NCBI GenBank assembly: GCA_016648135.1
Contig: JADDOH010008046.1
Span: forward strand, 59,896 to 123,895
DNA: 64,000 nucleotides
From: Agrypnia vestita
Lineage: Eukaryota; Arthropoda; Insecta; Trichoptera; Phryganeidae
Direction: 5' to 3'
Position numbers and translations under genes: made by a program. Of this stretch, positions 10,928 to 21,715 are shown piece by piece; position 1 is the stretch's first letter, and every line of letters starts with the position of its first letter. Below the pieces are notes generated by a model that worked only from the letters and a program-made list of their open reading frames with translations, ran no database searches and had not been told where the DNA came from.

Positions 10928-11139
10928 CAGGCGCGTGCAGTGAGAATAAGAAGCATGACTTTTATTTAAACATATATTTTGGAAAAAAATGGAAATTAAA
11001 TATTTATCTGACAGAAAATCTAAATAAAATGTTAATTATTGTGATAGGAATATTACGAGAAGTATCCCTTATTTCGGTTTCTTTTCAAAATATGTGCTTA
11101 GGAAAAAGTCATGCTTCTTGTTCTCGATGCACGCTCCTG
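10928..11139. mobile_element. hAT-type MITE, CAGG family, copy 1
   Basis: The left end CAGGCGCGTGCAGTGAGAAT and right end TTCTCGATGCACGCTCCTG are inverted over about 35 bp. The flanking 8-mers GTGTATAC and GTATATAT are similar, consistent with a decayed 8-bp duplication as made by hAT elements. Related copies are at 19,658, 20,532 and 37,032. Confidence 0.65.
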
Positions 11140-11479
11140 GTATATATGTACATATTGGTATAAATGAAATATAATAGAAATAGATATTAACTAACGTAAA
11201 TTTCTGGTTCCACGGCTGTTTCCAATACATGTTTGATTTGTTTAAAAAAGATACTACGAGCTTTTAAATTGTAAAACAATAATGAAAATGTCGAACTAAA
11301 TACTCTTGAAAAGCATAATGTTTTAGTAAATAAGTCGCGATTTTTTACAAAAATACGTTTCTACTTGAGACTCGGTTCAGAACAAAATTTTAAACAATGA
11401 AAAAACAAATTCTATTGTAAAAAATGCGTTTTGTTTTCTAGGGGATTTAATTATCCAAGAATACATACTTAAACTACAG

Positions 11480-11850
11480 TTTAAACGTGTCTTAAATATA
11501 CACGAGGGTGACATTCTTCCGCTGTGACCCAATTCTATAAAAGAAGTTTAGTTCATCTGTGGTACGACTTAATGTTGTGTGGTCAGGTTCAAATAACTGG
11601 GAACGGATATGGCATCTGGAATAGTGACATTCAACTGAGGACAAATAACCTTATAACATCGGGGAAATACTTGGTGCTTTGCGATCTGCGGAAATTACTG
11701 TCGTCTTCATCATTTCCCAAAATTGAAGGAATTTTGAATGGAAAACGTTTGCCGACTGATGATCCACGAAACTGCCAACAACTGGCTCAAGGAACAGGCA
11801 GATTTCTGGGATGTCATTGTGGGATTGTCAAGCTCGCCTGAAAATTGATT
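11480..11850 (+). pseudogene. Mariner-type transposase C-terminal relic
   Basis: Between 11,690 and 11,840 two frames carry pieces of the conserved mariner C-terminus. A stretch equivalent to FPKLKEFLNGKR with a following acidic D-D is split over two frames (about 11,710-11,762). An NNWLKEQADFW block lies in another frame (about 11,775-11,815). The upstream sequence 11,670-11,700 resembles the PYSPDLAPCD region around the third catalytic residue, but is degraded. The ORF at 11,524-11,841 therefore mixes true and shifted frames. Frameshifts and the lack of the N-terminal half show it is inactive. Assignment is from motif memory; a protein search would settle it. Confidence 0.6.
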
Positions 11851-12535
11851 TTTATTGAACTAAAAGTAATAACAAACCAAATTTTACCAGGTATAATAAA
11901 TGGCATTTTCGCTTTTGAATAGCCTGAAACGAACAATTAGCTTCCTCCGACACTCGTACTGAAATTACGTCTTAATGCTAAGTGTAAATGACACTTATGC
12001 AGAGATGGGTTACGTCTCGACGGTAAATAGTCCTTGTCCTGAAGGTTTCTAATGTGGATTTCCTTTCAAAGGAAATTGAAGTTCCCCCGTCAGATGGGAA
12101 AATCAATTGGTAGAGTGCAAGTTCACCAAATAATAAGTAGGTACATTAAACTAATATTTATTTTAAGATGTTTATTTTAAAATTTAAATAATTACAGTGA
12201 CGTGGACAGTGCAAGGTTAGGAGTAATAAATAATGACGCCTTTATAACTGGCTACACTTATTTTACAATACTATACAAACAAAGTGAACCAAGAGATTAA
12301 TGTTAACACAAAGGAGACAAAGGATGTCCTCGGTCAATGACCCGTTCCTCGTGAGATCTGTGTCAATATTATGTTAATAACAGTTCATACTTGAAACAAG
12401 GATTCGAAAAGTCTATTTAGAAAGAGTGCAGGCATTGAATGCATTTAGTAAAGGTCTCACGTAGGTATATAAAATTCAAAGATATTTATAAAAAAAACTA
12501 ACTCATAAAAAACAAGTTTTTATTATACTCCCTTT
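11851..12535. other. Intergenic sequence, nothing recognised
   Basis: AT-rich, no supported ORF or repeat. Confidence 0.4.
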
Positions 12536-12779
12536 TCTCATTTGTATCATTTCCAATTTGATATTCTATCAACATATTCCTCTTGCTTTAAGTTCATGTG
12601 GAAAATCTATTCCATTATATTATTATCCTTAAAACTTGTATAATATTGAAAACGTAATAATTGGTATAGGGGGGCACGGCGTCGGCGAACGTCTGACCGG
12701 ACCCATGGCTCGAGTAAAAATCGATTCAAAGTTTTTTCGGCAGACAAGCAGACGCTACGAGTTAAAAGAAAGGGAGTAA
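12536..12779 (-). mobile_element. ACTCCC-TIR repeat family, copy 3 (reverse orientation)
   Basis: Starts TACTCCCTTTTCTCATTTG and ends GTTAAAAGAAAGGGAGTA, the reverse of copies 1 and 2. The internal body is partly replaced: a GC-rich patch near 12,668-12,710 is not in the other copies. Confidence 0.6.
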
Positions 12780-12888
12780 GAACGATGTATCAGGTGATTC
12801 GTTGTTAATTTTTTAACTTGGGGCTCACGTTTTAGATAAATTCACTACCTATATAGATCTTGGGAAATTTGTTCTTTGTGTTTAGCTA

Positions 12889-13637
12889 CAGGTACACATG
12901 CTTATTTAGTGGCACGTGAGCATGCGCAGTATCGACCTTCTTTAGGCCTTGCTTATTAGTGGCATGTGTGTACGCACATTGCTAGTAATGAGCATGCTCA
13001 TTAGTGGCATGCGCAAAAATCAACCGCCGGTTGATTTATGAGCATGCTAATGTCATTCACCATGAGACGGGGTATCTTTTGAGCATGTGTGAACAAGCTT
13101 GCTTATTATGAGCATGCTTACGTCATTCGCGGGCTTCGCGGCTAGTATTATCAATGCGATCTTCTCAGTCCGCGACAGATGAAACAAATATGGCGCGTTG
13201 GGGAGATGATAAAGCATTACTTTTCGTGACTTATTATAGGAATCACGAATGTCTGTGGAATACTCGGTCATCGTTGTGTAAAAATAATATAGCGAGAAAT
13301 AATGTTTATGAAACTTTATTAATCGGCATGAATGATTCAAATCTTACAATAAAAATTATAAAAACTAAAATCAAAAATGTGCGGATGGAAACTCGGGAAC
13401 TTTTTTGATTTATTGGTTCACTTGAATTTTCTATTTCAGTTTGCAAAGTTTCCATTTTGAACAAGAGCGTCTCTATTCTACGACAAGAGCATGCCAGTAA
13501 TAAGCAATGTGTGTTTGATTGTCAGCTTTGGGCATGCTTATTTATGAGCATGCCACTAATAAGCATGCCAGTAATGAACAAGTGTGTACAGTTGTTAGGG
13601 CATGCTTATTAGTAAATAAGCATGCGTATCTGTACCT
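12889..13637. mobile_element. Small element with GCATGC-rich ends carrying a MADF ORF
   Basis: The ends are inverted: AGGTACACATGCTTATTTAG at the left and, read backwards from the right end, AGGTACAGATACGCATGC followed by TTATTTACTAATAAGC. Both flanks of the ORF hold clustered variants of ATTAGTGGCATGC and ATGAGCATGC in both orientations, about 240 bp at the left and 150 bp at the right. The MADF ORF at 13,154-13,408 sits between them. No clear target duplication is seen. Known PIF/Harbinger elements encode a MADF/Myb-like DNA-binding protein beside the transposase, so this may be an internally deleted relative that retained only that gene. Confidence 0.55.
13154..13408 (+). CDS. Truncated MADF-domain DNA-binding protein (transposon-borne)
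   Basis: 84 residues. From residue 17 on, the sequence follows the MADF (Myb/SANT-like in Adf-1) pattern: a hydrophobic first helix LLFVTYYRNH, then CLWNTRSS, the aromatic/tryptophan core typical of the family, then ARNNVYETLL and a last helix TIKIIKTKIKNVRMETREL. MADF domains bind DNA and occur in insect transcription factors and in the accessory protein of PIF/Harbinger transposons. The ORF stops immediately after the domain, whereas family proteins usually continue for 100 or more residues, so it is either truncated or a minimal DNA-binding peptide. The ATG is the only upstream in-frame start near the domain. Its position inside an inverted-repeat element supports transposon origin. Whether it is expressed cannot be told. 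Confidence 0.6.
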   Translation: MRSSQSATDETNMARWGDDKALLFVTYYRNHECLWNTRSSLCKNNIARNNVYETLLIGMNDSNLTIKIIKTKIKNVRMETRELF

Positions 13638-14017
13638 TTATGGATAGATCCGTTTATTCTGAATAAATCTGCATACTTAACACGAAAACGCATTTGTAGA
13701 TTTTAACCCATCGAGACGTATTTTGTCCAATGACCGCACTGCACCGGCCGGCCGCGGGCGGGGAAGTCGGTGTCCGACCCGGACTTGCTTCTAAATTGGC
13801 AACACGACAAAAAAAAGTGGCCAGTCGGATTCCGATACAAATTAAAGCTAACGGCTGTCTCGACATTGCTTAGAATGTCCGCAGAAAAACCGGTTTTAAT
13901 TTTTTGATAGACGAATTTACCCGCGATTCGTTCTACTATTCTGATCACCGAACCTTTTGAGAGATGGTCGCACACCTTGGTAGAGCCCGGCGTCGAATTT
14001 CTCCGGTCGGCTGTATA
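13638..14017. other. GC-richer patch with an unassigned minus-strand ORF
   Basis: A 90-codon minus-strand frame runs from 13,975 to 13,703 and overlaps a second frame at 13,866-13,654. The patch at 13,740-13,800 is GC-rich (CCGGCCGGCCGCGGGCGGGG). I recognise no domain in either frame, and neither the start nor the boundaries are supported. It may be part of an old retroelement. Confidence 0.25.
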
Positions 14018-14547
14018 TACAGGGTTATTTGTAAAACATTAATAACCTCGCAGGACTATACTCCTGCCTTGATTATGAGTCAAAAATGTTCAAGCTATCA
14101 TGACCTAATACCAATAGTTATGGAGATATGCAACATCTAAGTTTTCATTTTTTTTTCAATATTTCTGAATTATTTTTTGTAAAACGTTGGACTATCATTA
14201 CAGTAATTAATATCAATTACGAAAAATTTATTATTAAATAAAATGATTAAAACCCTGAAAAAAATCCAGTTGGAATGTTTTCCAATTGGAATTCGAAGGT
14301 TTTTATTTTTTTATTTGGCTTGTATTAAAGGGAATGAATTTTTCATACTCGATATAAGTTACTGTAATGATAGTCCAACGTTTTACCAAAAATAAATCAG
14401 AAATATTGAAAAAAAAATGCAAATTTTGATGTCGCATATCTCCTTAACTACTGATATTAGGTCACAATAGCTTGAACATTTTCGACTCATAATCAAGGCA
14501 GGAGTATAGTCCTGCGAGGTTATTAATGTTTTCCAAATAACCCTGTA
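14018..14547. mobile_element. Foldback element, family FB, copy 2 (best preserved)
   Basis: Begins TACAGGGTTATTTGTAAAAC and ends with the inverse, AAATAACCCTGTA. TATA lies outside both ends, compatible with a TA or TATA target duplication. The arms of about 230 bp hold TCGCAGGACTATACTCCTGC and its reverse complement. No ORF. Confidence 0.8.
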
Positions 14548-14841
14548 TATATTTGATTTTTCTCGCGTTTTGACAGCTGATTTGATAACATCGCGCTTTT
14601 ACTGTGCGTAACGAAATAATCACATGATAGTAACATCACTTTTTTTTTCTTTTAAACCTTTTCGAACATTTTCGTTCAAAAAGTGCGGGAAATGTATTTT
14701 ATATTTCGTAACACTTTCTTCTCAATTTAAGTTGTGTTTTATTTTCGCTTTTATTTCTAAAATATATATTTTTTATTATCGAGAATCGTCGCACCATCAG
14801 ATGTCAGAGTGCCAATACCTTTTCAAAATATGTACTCCGAG

Positions 14842-14992
14842 TAGTGATGGTTAAGCCGTTATTTTAACCGGTTATTTTCGGTACAATTATCGACGGTTGC
14901 CCGTCGAATTGCAAAAAATCAGTTGCCAATCAGCAATCAGATACAAATCTCAAATAACGATTAGTTTGTCACCGGTTAAAATACCATTACTA
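14842..14992. mobile_element. hAT-type MITE with 8-bp target duplication
   Basis: Starts TAGTGATGG and ends CCATTACTA, with inner inverted TTTTAACCGG / CCGGTTAAAA. The flanking 8-mers ACTCCGAG (14,834-14,841) and ATTCCGAG (14,993-15,000) differ by one base, the signature of hAT insertion. 151 bp, non-coding. Confidence 0.8.
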
Positions 14993-15229
14993 ATTCCGAG
15001 ATAACGGGGTTAAAAGATTTTTGTTATCGTAATTCAAATATTAATGTAATCATTAAAAGTGACACTTTTGGGTATCAACATGACAAAATATCATTATTGT
15101 TTTCATATTTTTAAAACAAAACAATCGAATTTTAAAAAGGTTATTCTTACACTCAATTTAAAGGAAAATGCATCACTTTTGATTGTGAAACAGTAATGGA
15201 AAGTCACACAAAGATGATGTTTCGTTGCA

Positions 15230-15717
15230 TACAGGGTGTAACAGAGCTAGTACAGATGGATTCCTGCCCTGATTATGATCGAAAGTGTTCAAGCAACCAT
15301 GACCTAATATCAGTAGTTATGGAGTTATGCAATATCAAAGTTTGCATTTTTTTATCAGTTTTTTCTGACTTATTTGTTACAAAACGTTAATGTATCATTA
15401 AAGTAACTTGTATCGATTACGAAAAATTCATTAGTTTCGATAAAAATAATAAAAACCCTGAAAAAATCCAATTGGAATTGGAAGTTTTTTGTTATTTTAT
15501 TAGACTTGTTTTAAAGGAAATGAATTTTTCGTATTAGATGTAAGTTACTGTAATGATTTTTGCAAAAACTAAGTCAGAAATATTGAAAATAAATGTAAAT
15601 TTTGGTGTCGCATATCTCCTTAACTATTGATTATTTGTCATGGTTGCTTGAACATTTTCGTCAATCAAGGCAGGAATCCACCTGTAAAGTATCGTGGACT
15701 AGCTCTGTTACACCCTG
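15230..15717. mobile_element. Foldback element, family FB, copy 3
   Basis: Ends TACAGGGTGTAACAGAGCTA and TAGCTCTGTTACACCCTG are inverted. The inner arms share the family core AGTAACTTGTATCGATTACG, but the outermost 40 bp differ from copies 1 and 2. Confidence 0.75.
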
Positions 15718-16440
15718 AATATAGTAAGAATTAGCGATGTACAAAAAATATCTCATCCTTATTTCATATTTTTTTGGAAAGGTGGTGGTAGGCTCGCACT
15801 CGCAGTGCGATATAATCAGGATGAGCAGGATCGGTCAAAAATTTGCGCGATTTTGATTCGTAAATGCATCGTGTCGGGAAGGTTGACTTTACATGACATG
15901 ATAATTAAAAATAATAATTTAAATAATGAAGTACAAAGACAGAAATATGAATGGATTTATTCTGCCTGCCATTAAGGTCACAGAAAGTTCAGAATGAGCC
16001 TTTGTTTAATAATCATATGGGGCCCATAAAAAGTATCGAAAATCAATATAACTTTATCTGTCTCTTTTTATTTTTTATATTTAAATACAATAAATCAAAT
16101 ATTAACAATTAATATTTAATTTAGTATAATTAAATTCATAAATTTTAATTAAGCACTAACAGAGAATTATTTATTTCAAAGTCAACCCAATATCCCAATC
16201 ACAAGCGTCTTCGGTCTGCGCTAGCAATACGCAACACATTTTTAATGTATCACTGCAATGCGATCATGTATGAATTGGCCCATGTCCTGCACAGTGATTA
16301 GGCATGTATAGTGTCGAACAAGCAAACAAATTAGAATTGGTAACATTATGGACAGAATGTTCTTTCTTTATTTCAACGGTTTTATATATTTTATTATATT
16401 ATAGAACTTATATCTGTTTAGAACATAGTGTACTTACACA
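15718..16440. other. Intergenic sequence with one shared repeat block
   Basis: No gene. 16,185-16,275 (TCTGCGCTAGCAA, TGCGATCATGTA) repeats the block at 2060-2150. A short palindromic GCACTCGCAGTGC occurs near 15,800. Confidence 0.4.
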
Positions 16441-17440
16441 ATTATATATATAGAGCGTCTTGTAAAAACAGCAAGCAAAAAATGCAAAAATTTCAAGGGA
16501 GTCTTCTTCATTCAATTTTGAATAGAAAATATTCTTTATACTTTGGGTGCGATGTCATCATTAAGTAGATCAAGTTTACATTTTATTGCTGATCTAATAT
16601 ACCTATTATATATAATATAATTCATAGTAATATTTTGTGTCGAAAATATAACTTTGAATATTCCTAGTCACCGACTTAAAATACGTTTTCTCTATCAACC
16701 TTCAATATCAATATGTCCCAGTTTAACTCTATATCTAGAATGCTGAGGTCATACAACAAAATAGAAAATAATCATAATGTCCTCATTGACATTTTATGAC
16801 AGTTTCCATGAATATTACCAAATTTGCGAAATCAGCTGTTTAGTCTTTTTGTTCAGTCTCACTCTGTTTTAGCTCACTGTATAAAATCACTTTTTTTGTT
16901 CTTTCTTGTGTATGTTTTAACCTTTACTGTTTATCTCTATGTTTGCTGTGTTCACATTTAAGTGATGAAAAGCATTTAAACTTATTGTGTTATATACCTA
17001 TATCATGTGGTGTTTTTCATTGTTTGTGAACCATTAATTTTTTTTTTGTATACTAGGTATACATTAAAGAGATAAGCGATATTATGTTTGCATTTTATAC
17101 TTTGGGTGCAATCAAGTTTGCTGTTTTTTTTTTAAATATTTCTGATATTTTTGCAGAATTTTGAATCAGAAAATTTTCACGTGGTTTTAATAATTTTATT
17201 TCACTTGCATTAAAATGAATGAATTTTTAATATTCAATACAAGTTACTTTAATTATGCTACAATGTTTTATAGAATAAATCAGAAATATTGGAAAAAATG
17301 CAAATTCTGAGTTAGCTTATCTGGATTACTATCGATATAAGGACACTGTTGCTTGAACATTTACGACTCGTGATTTAGATATGAATCTACTACGAAGTAT
17401 TGTCGACTAGCTCTGTTACATCTCACATATAACTCATTTG
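16441..17440. repeat. Broken FB-family foldback copies
   Basis: 16,500-16,570 (GGGAGTCTTCTTCATTCAAT, ATAGAAAATATTCTTTATAC) is the left arm of the subfamily found at 18,943. 17,100-17,420 holds the FB core and a right end with GTCGACTAGCTCTGTTAC. The two parts are separated by about 500 bp of unrelated AT-rich sequence, so they are two fragments or one split copy. Confidence 0.5.
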
Positions 17441-17971
17441 CAATAATTTTTATTGTTTTATTTATTTTCTACAATATGTTTATTGTATATTTACCGAATA
17501 ATATTAGTATTTTGAATGCATGATTGTGTTTATATTTTGATTTATCTTTTCTAATTAAATTAAATTTTTATATTTGTTTACCATGCATTATGGATATTTT
17601 AATATTATACTAGCCGTACACCTGTGAAAAATCACGGGACATGATAATAATTAAAAACGACCCTTACGTGTAACATGAGCCGTGCACTGATTTACATGGA
17701 ACCCCGGCCTCATTACCTACCGACTAGTTAATATCGGTGTTGTTGTTGTAATTCTAGTCTAATTCTAGCTAGTTATGGAAAAACAGACATTCGAAATTAG
17801 GATAGTTGATGAGTATCAATAATATTTTTTAGTTTATTTAAAATAGGTATCTTAATGTTTTTATTAACTTAATCTATATGACTGTAGCTTTGTAAACATT
17901 AGCGGGGTGTGCAGTTTATGTTTTGACTAGTGTTTGAATTTTAGTATCAATGGATTACGATAATCTTATCA
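17441..17971. other. Intergenic sequence with a short repeat fragment
   Basis: ACTAGCCGTACACCTGTGAA at 17,612 resembles the start of the dispersed repeat at 23,135. Otherwise nothing is recognised. Confidence 0.35.
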
Positions 17972-18290
17972 TACAGGGTGTCTCATAACTAATAGCAAAA
18001 ACTTTACAGGTGGATTCCTGCTTTCGCAATGAGTCTAAAATTTTCAAGCAACTACGACCTAATATCAATAGTTATAGAGATATCTAAAATCAAAGTTTGC
18101 ATTTTTTTTCCCAATATTTCTGGCTTATTTTTTGCAACAAGTTGAACTATCATCACAGTAACTTATATCGATTACGAAAAAATTATTCGCTTTAATACAA
18201 GTCGAAATAAAATGATAAAAACCATGTAAAAAAAATTTTTTTTCAATTCTTCCTGTAAAGTTTTTGCTACTTGCTACGAGACACCCGTAT
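17972..18290. mobile_element. Foldback element, family FB, copy 4 (internally shortened)
   Basis: Starts TACAGGGTGTCTCATAACTA and ends AGTTTTTGCTACTTGC followed by GAGACACCCGTAT. The left arm keeps the FB core; most of the right arm is deleted. Confidence 0.65.
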
Positions 18291-18942
18291 ACAAGCTAAT
18301 AATTGTTTTTTTTTTGCGTGCATTGACCTTAACAAATTCGAGTTGGTAATATTATATCTACATCCAATGTAAATGTTTCTACAATTAGTTTCTTTAAGAT
18401 ATAATAGCAAATATATTTACTTACGTCATAAATAGTGTTATCATTTTTTATCAATAATTGATTCATGTGGTGTGAATATTATTATCCGTCAGCTGTTAAA
18501 TACTGATGGCCGGAATGACTGTCTGTTACTATTTATTAATAATAGAAACTTGATCTCAAAGTTATGATAACAACTGTCGTTAAATAATAAATATTATTAT
18601 TATTTAACAGGTTAGATATGAATACAGCAGGGGAACAGTTTGCCACCGTGTTTTATATATATTGAATTAATTTTAGAAGAACTCTCAGTTAATGAACTTA
18701 TAATAAACATTCATATATGTACAGGCTATTGCTTCTTAGATATAATTGTTTCCTTACTTTGTTTTAATTTTTTAAAAATTGTTGATCCACATTATAGGTA
18801 AGTTAGGTTAGATTAGGTTAGGAAAGGAGTGGTCCATATTTCGGGTAAATAGAGATATTAATCATTTATCTTTGTAATCAAATATTGCATTAATAATGCC
18901 ATTTTATTGTTTAATATATTGAAAATATTAATTATTATATCA
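18291..18942. other. Intergenic sequence, nothing recognised
   Basis: AT-rich. A degenerate TTAGGTTAGATTAGGTTAGG tract lies near 18,798, too short to be telomeric. Confidence 0.4.
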
Positions 18943-19432
18943 TACAGTGTCTCAGGGCTAGTAACAAAAACTTCAGGGGAGTCTTCTATGCTCAATTTTG
19001 AATAGAAAATATTCTTTACACTTTGAGTGAAACATTGATTGTTATGGTGATAAGCGACATCAAAGTTTTGCTTTTTTTTTATTCTTAAAGTAGGTGATAC
19101 AATAATTGTTATAACCATAACATTAAATTTAATTATCTGTCTAAATGTCATTATCTGTAAGCTTTCTAACATCATTTTGATTCTTGTGTATCGATTTCTT
19201 TTAGTGTAATTCTTTATGCTTTATTTTGGAGTATTGTTAATTTTTTCAATTCTTCATTAGCCAGAATTTTTTTTCTCAATATTTCTGAAAATAAATCAGA
19301 AATATTGTACAAAATATGCAAACTTGGTGTTGCCTATCTCAGTGACTGTCGACATTTCACCCAAAGTGTAAAGAATATTTTATATTCAAAATTTAGTGAA
19401 GAAGACGTCCCAAAGCTATGAGACACCTGTAT
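18943..19432. mobile_element. Foldback element, family FB, copy 5
   Basis: Ends TACAGTGTCTCAGGGCTAGT and AGCTATGAGACACCTGTA are inverted. The arm blocks ATAGAAAATATTCTTTACAC and GTGTAAAGAATATTTTATAT are reverse complements. No ORF. Confidence 0.7.
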
Positions 19433-19635
19433 ATATTAAAGTTTTAAGTTAGACCTACGATTGATACATGTTAGATCCCATGTTACCATCTTATTTATGC
19501 TTGAGTATGGATGCAATATGTTTCTATTTCTTCATAGTATACTGGGATTGGATGTAGAACATATGGTAATACAGATGCAATATGCTAACATAAGAATAAA
19601 TCATATGGGACAGGTAGAAATGAGAATACGCTGTT

Positions 19636-19934
19636 TTATGTTAATATACAGTGTTAACAGGCGCGTGCAGTGGGAACATTGAAGCATGACTTTTTTGTAA
19701 ACATATATTTTGTAAAAAAAATAGAAATCAAATATTTATGCGACAGATTATTATGGTATAACAAAATATGAATACTATGATAATAATTGTGATGGAAATA
19801 TTTCCAAATATATGTTGTATTCCGATTTTTTTTTCCAAATAATTGATTACGTAAAAGTCATCCTGTGATTTTCCCACTGCACGCCCCTGAGTGTTAGGGT
19901 GCTGATTGGTCGGCTGTTGGAAAAAATCTGACAT
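19636..19934. repeat. Left copy of a 300-bp direct duplication
   Basis: 299 bp repeated at 20,510-20,809 with three substitutions and one A-run length difference. It contains a complete hAT-type MITE plus unrelated flank on both sides, so it is a locus duplication and not two independent MITE insertions. It directly borders the non-LTR fragment 19,935-20,509. Confidence 0.85.
19658..19889. mobile_element. hAT-type MITE, CAGG family, copy 2
   Basis: Starts CAGGCGCGTGCAGTGGGAAC and ends TTCCCACTGCACGCCCCTG. The flanking 8-mers AGTGTTAA and AGTGTTAG support an 8-bp hAT target duplication. Confidence 0.7.
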
Positions 19935-20490
19935 GTGTGTTAATGGTGCACTAAATGCAATTATGGCCAATAAGAATCTGTCAAAAGAAGCAAGACTAGC
20001 GGTACATAATGGCGTTCTAGTGCCAACCCTTATGTATGGAAGTGAAGCCTGGAATTGGCAAAAGAGGAATGAAAGTAGACTGAATGCGGTTGAAATGCGG
20101 TCACTAAGACGCTTGTGTGGAAAATCTTTGGTCGATAGAGTGAGGAATGAACAAATTAGAAGTGAATGCAATGCTGGCTGTAGTGTGGTAGATAGAATAA
20201 AGAAAGGAGTGCTGAGATGGTTTGGTCATGTGGAACGTATGAACGAGGAAAGGATGGTTAAGAAAATATATGAGGCGAATGTTGAAGGCAACAGGAATAG
20301 AGGGCGTCCGCGAAAGACCTGGCACGATCAGGTACTACAAGTATTTGAGGATGGCCCTGTTAAAAGCCGCAACAATCGTAGAACGTGTATGAGAAGATGT
20401 ATGAATGTGGTCGAAGCAAAAGTGGTGTGCCAGGATAGAAGAGTGTGGCGTTCAATCCTCTCTGCCTACCCCTGCAGGGAAACGGCGTGA
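19935..20490 (+). CDS. 5'-truncated non-LTR retrotransposon ORF2 C-terminus
   Basis: An open frame from the left junction to the stop at 20,490 encodes the C-terminal part of a non-LTR reverse transcriptase protein. It has a thumb-like VPTLMYGSEAW motif, then RLNAVEMRSLRR, a RIKKGVLRWFGHVERM motif and a RGRPRKTW motif. This order (YGSE.W, EMR.LR, LRW.GHV.RM, RGRP..W) is widespread in animal LINE C-termini. The palm with its catalytic aspartates, and the endonuclease, are absent, so the copy cannot move by itself. The frame is intact over about 185 codons, which suggests a recent insertion. The reported upstream start codons lie in the duplicated flank and are not part of the element. A degenerate relative lies at 25,075-25,410. 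The exact clade is not resolved. Confidence 0.75.
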
Positions 20491-20509
20491 TGGTTAGTTA
20501 GTTAGTTAG
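20491..20509 (+). repeat. TTAG microsatellite tail of the non-LTR element
   Basis: GGTTAGTTAGTTAGTTAGT follows the stop almost directly. Simple-repeat tails of this kind mark the 3' end of several non-LTR families, so there is essentially no 3' UTR. Confidence 0.7.
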
Positions 20510-20809
20510 TTATGTTAATATACAGTGTTAACAGGCGCGTGCAGTGGAAACATTGAAGCATGACTTTTTTGTAAACATATATTTTGTAAAAAAAAATAGA
20601 AATCAAATATTTATGCGACAGATTATTATGGTATAACAAAATATGAATACTATGATAATAATTGTGATAGAAATATTACCAAATATATGTTGTATTCCGA
20701 TTTTTTTTTCCAAATAATTGATTACGTAAAAGTCATCCTGTGATTTTCCCACTGCACGCCCCTGAGTGTTAGGGTGCTGATTGGTCGGCTGTTGGAAAAA
20801 ATCTGACAT
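20510..20809. repeat. Right copy of the 300-bp direct duplication
   Basis: Repeats 19,636-19,934 from TTATGTTAATATACAG to AAAAAATCTGACAT, about 99% identical. It begins exactly at the end of the TTAG tail. Confidence 0.85.
20532..20764. mobile_element. hAT-type MITE, CAGG family, copy 3
   Basis: The duplicated copy of the element at 19,658-19,889, produced by the 300-bp duplication and not by its own transposition. Confidence 0.7.
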
Positions 20810-21201
20810 AGTGTCGGCCCTATGTATTTCCTGTTTCTAGTATATGGCTCATCCGGTATCCCTTCGCACTATGAGCACTAGGTATCGCCTTCTGTACAAA
20901 TCCGCCGCAGGCTTAAAAACTAGCAATAGTACAATAAAACAGAATTGTTTTAAATAGAAACAAAATGAGTTAAATGCACATAAATAATTTGTTCGGTTTG
21001 ACCTTATCAAATCTTAGATGGTCACCTTCGTGTATGTATTATTGAAATCATAATATTACATTATTTAATTTACCTTCGATATCAGATCATCTCGGTCAAA
21101 TATGTTTACGATTAAGCACGACATACTCTTTGATCTTCCATCTTCAGAAACAGACCCCAATTTTTAAATATGACGTCTTTACTCTCATCGCCTGATGCAA
21201 C
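20810..21201. other. Intergenic sequence, nothing recognised
   Basis: AT-rich, no ORF or repeat that I can support. Confidence 0.4.
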
Positions 21202-21470
21202 ATACAGTGTGTCTCATAGCTAGTACCAAATCTTCAAAGTCTTTTCTTCATTCAATTTTGAATAGAAATTATTCTTTGGACTTTGGGTGAAATATCAACA
21301 GTTACGGAGATAAGCGACATCAAAATTTGCATTTTTTGTTCAATATTGTTCTGTAAAACATTGAACTATCACTGCAGTAAATTATATTATTATGGAATAT
21401 TAAGAACTCATTGGCAGAAATTTGAAAAACATTTTTTTTGTAAGATTTTAATCATTTAATTTACTTTTGT
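21202..21470. mobile_element. FB-family foldback, left half only
   Basis: Starts TACAGTGTGTCTCATAGCTA, followed by AATTTTGAATAGAAATTATTC and CAACAGTTACGGAGATAAGC as in copy 5. The right arm is missing. Confidence 0.6.
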
Positions 21471-21715
21471 GTTGCGCGGTATTGTCAATGCGCAGTTGTC
21501 TTGCACAAAATTGCCCATAAATTGAAATATAGTTTTTCCGATGCAGAAAATATTCTTAAAATTAGAAAAAAATCAATCACACAGTTTTTGAGATATTTTG
21601 GTTACCGATCTGCAAAATATATGTCTGAAGTGTTGTTTACACTGATATAATGCTTATTTAAAATTCTTAGAACTCTGTTTATTTTAAGAATTTTAGATAT
21701 TAAATAAATATTAAT

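Noticed and set aside
10780..11163. 127-codon ORF as a gene
   Set aside because: It runs from flank through the hAT-type MITE and out; composition and content are explained by the repeat.
19728..20171. 147-codon minus-strand ORF
   Set aside because: Shadow of the LINE C-terminus and of the duplicated MITE on the other strand.
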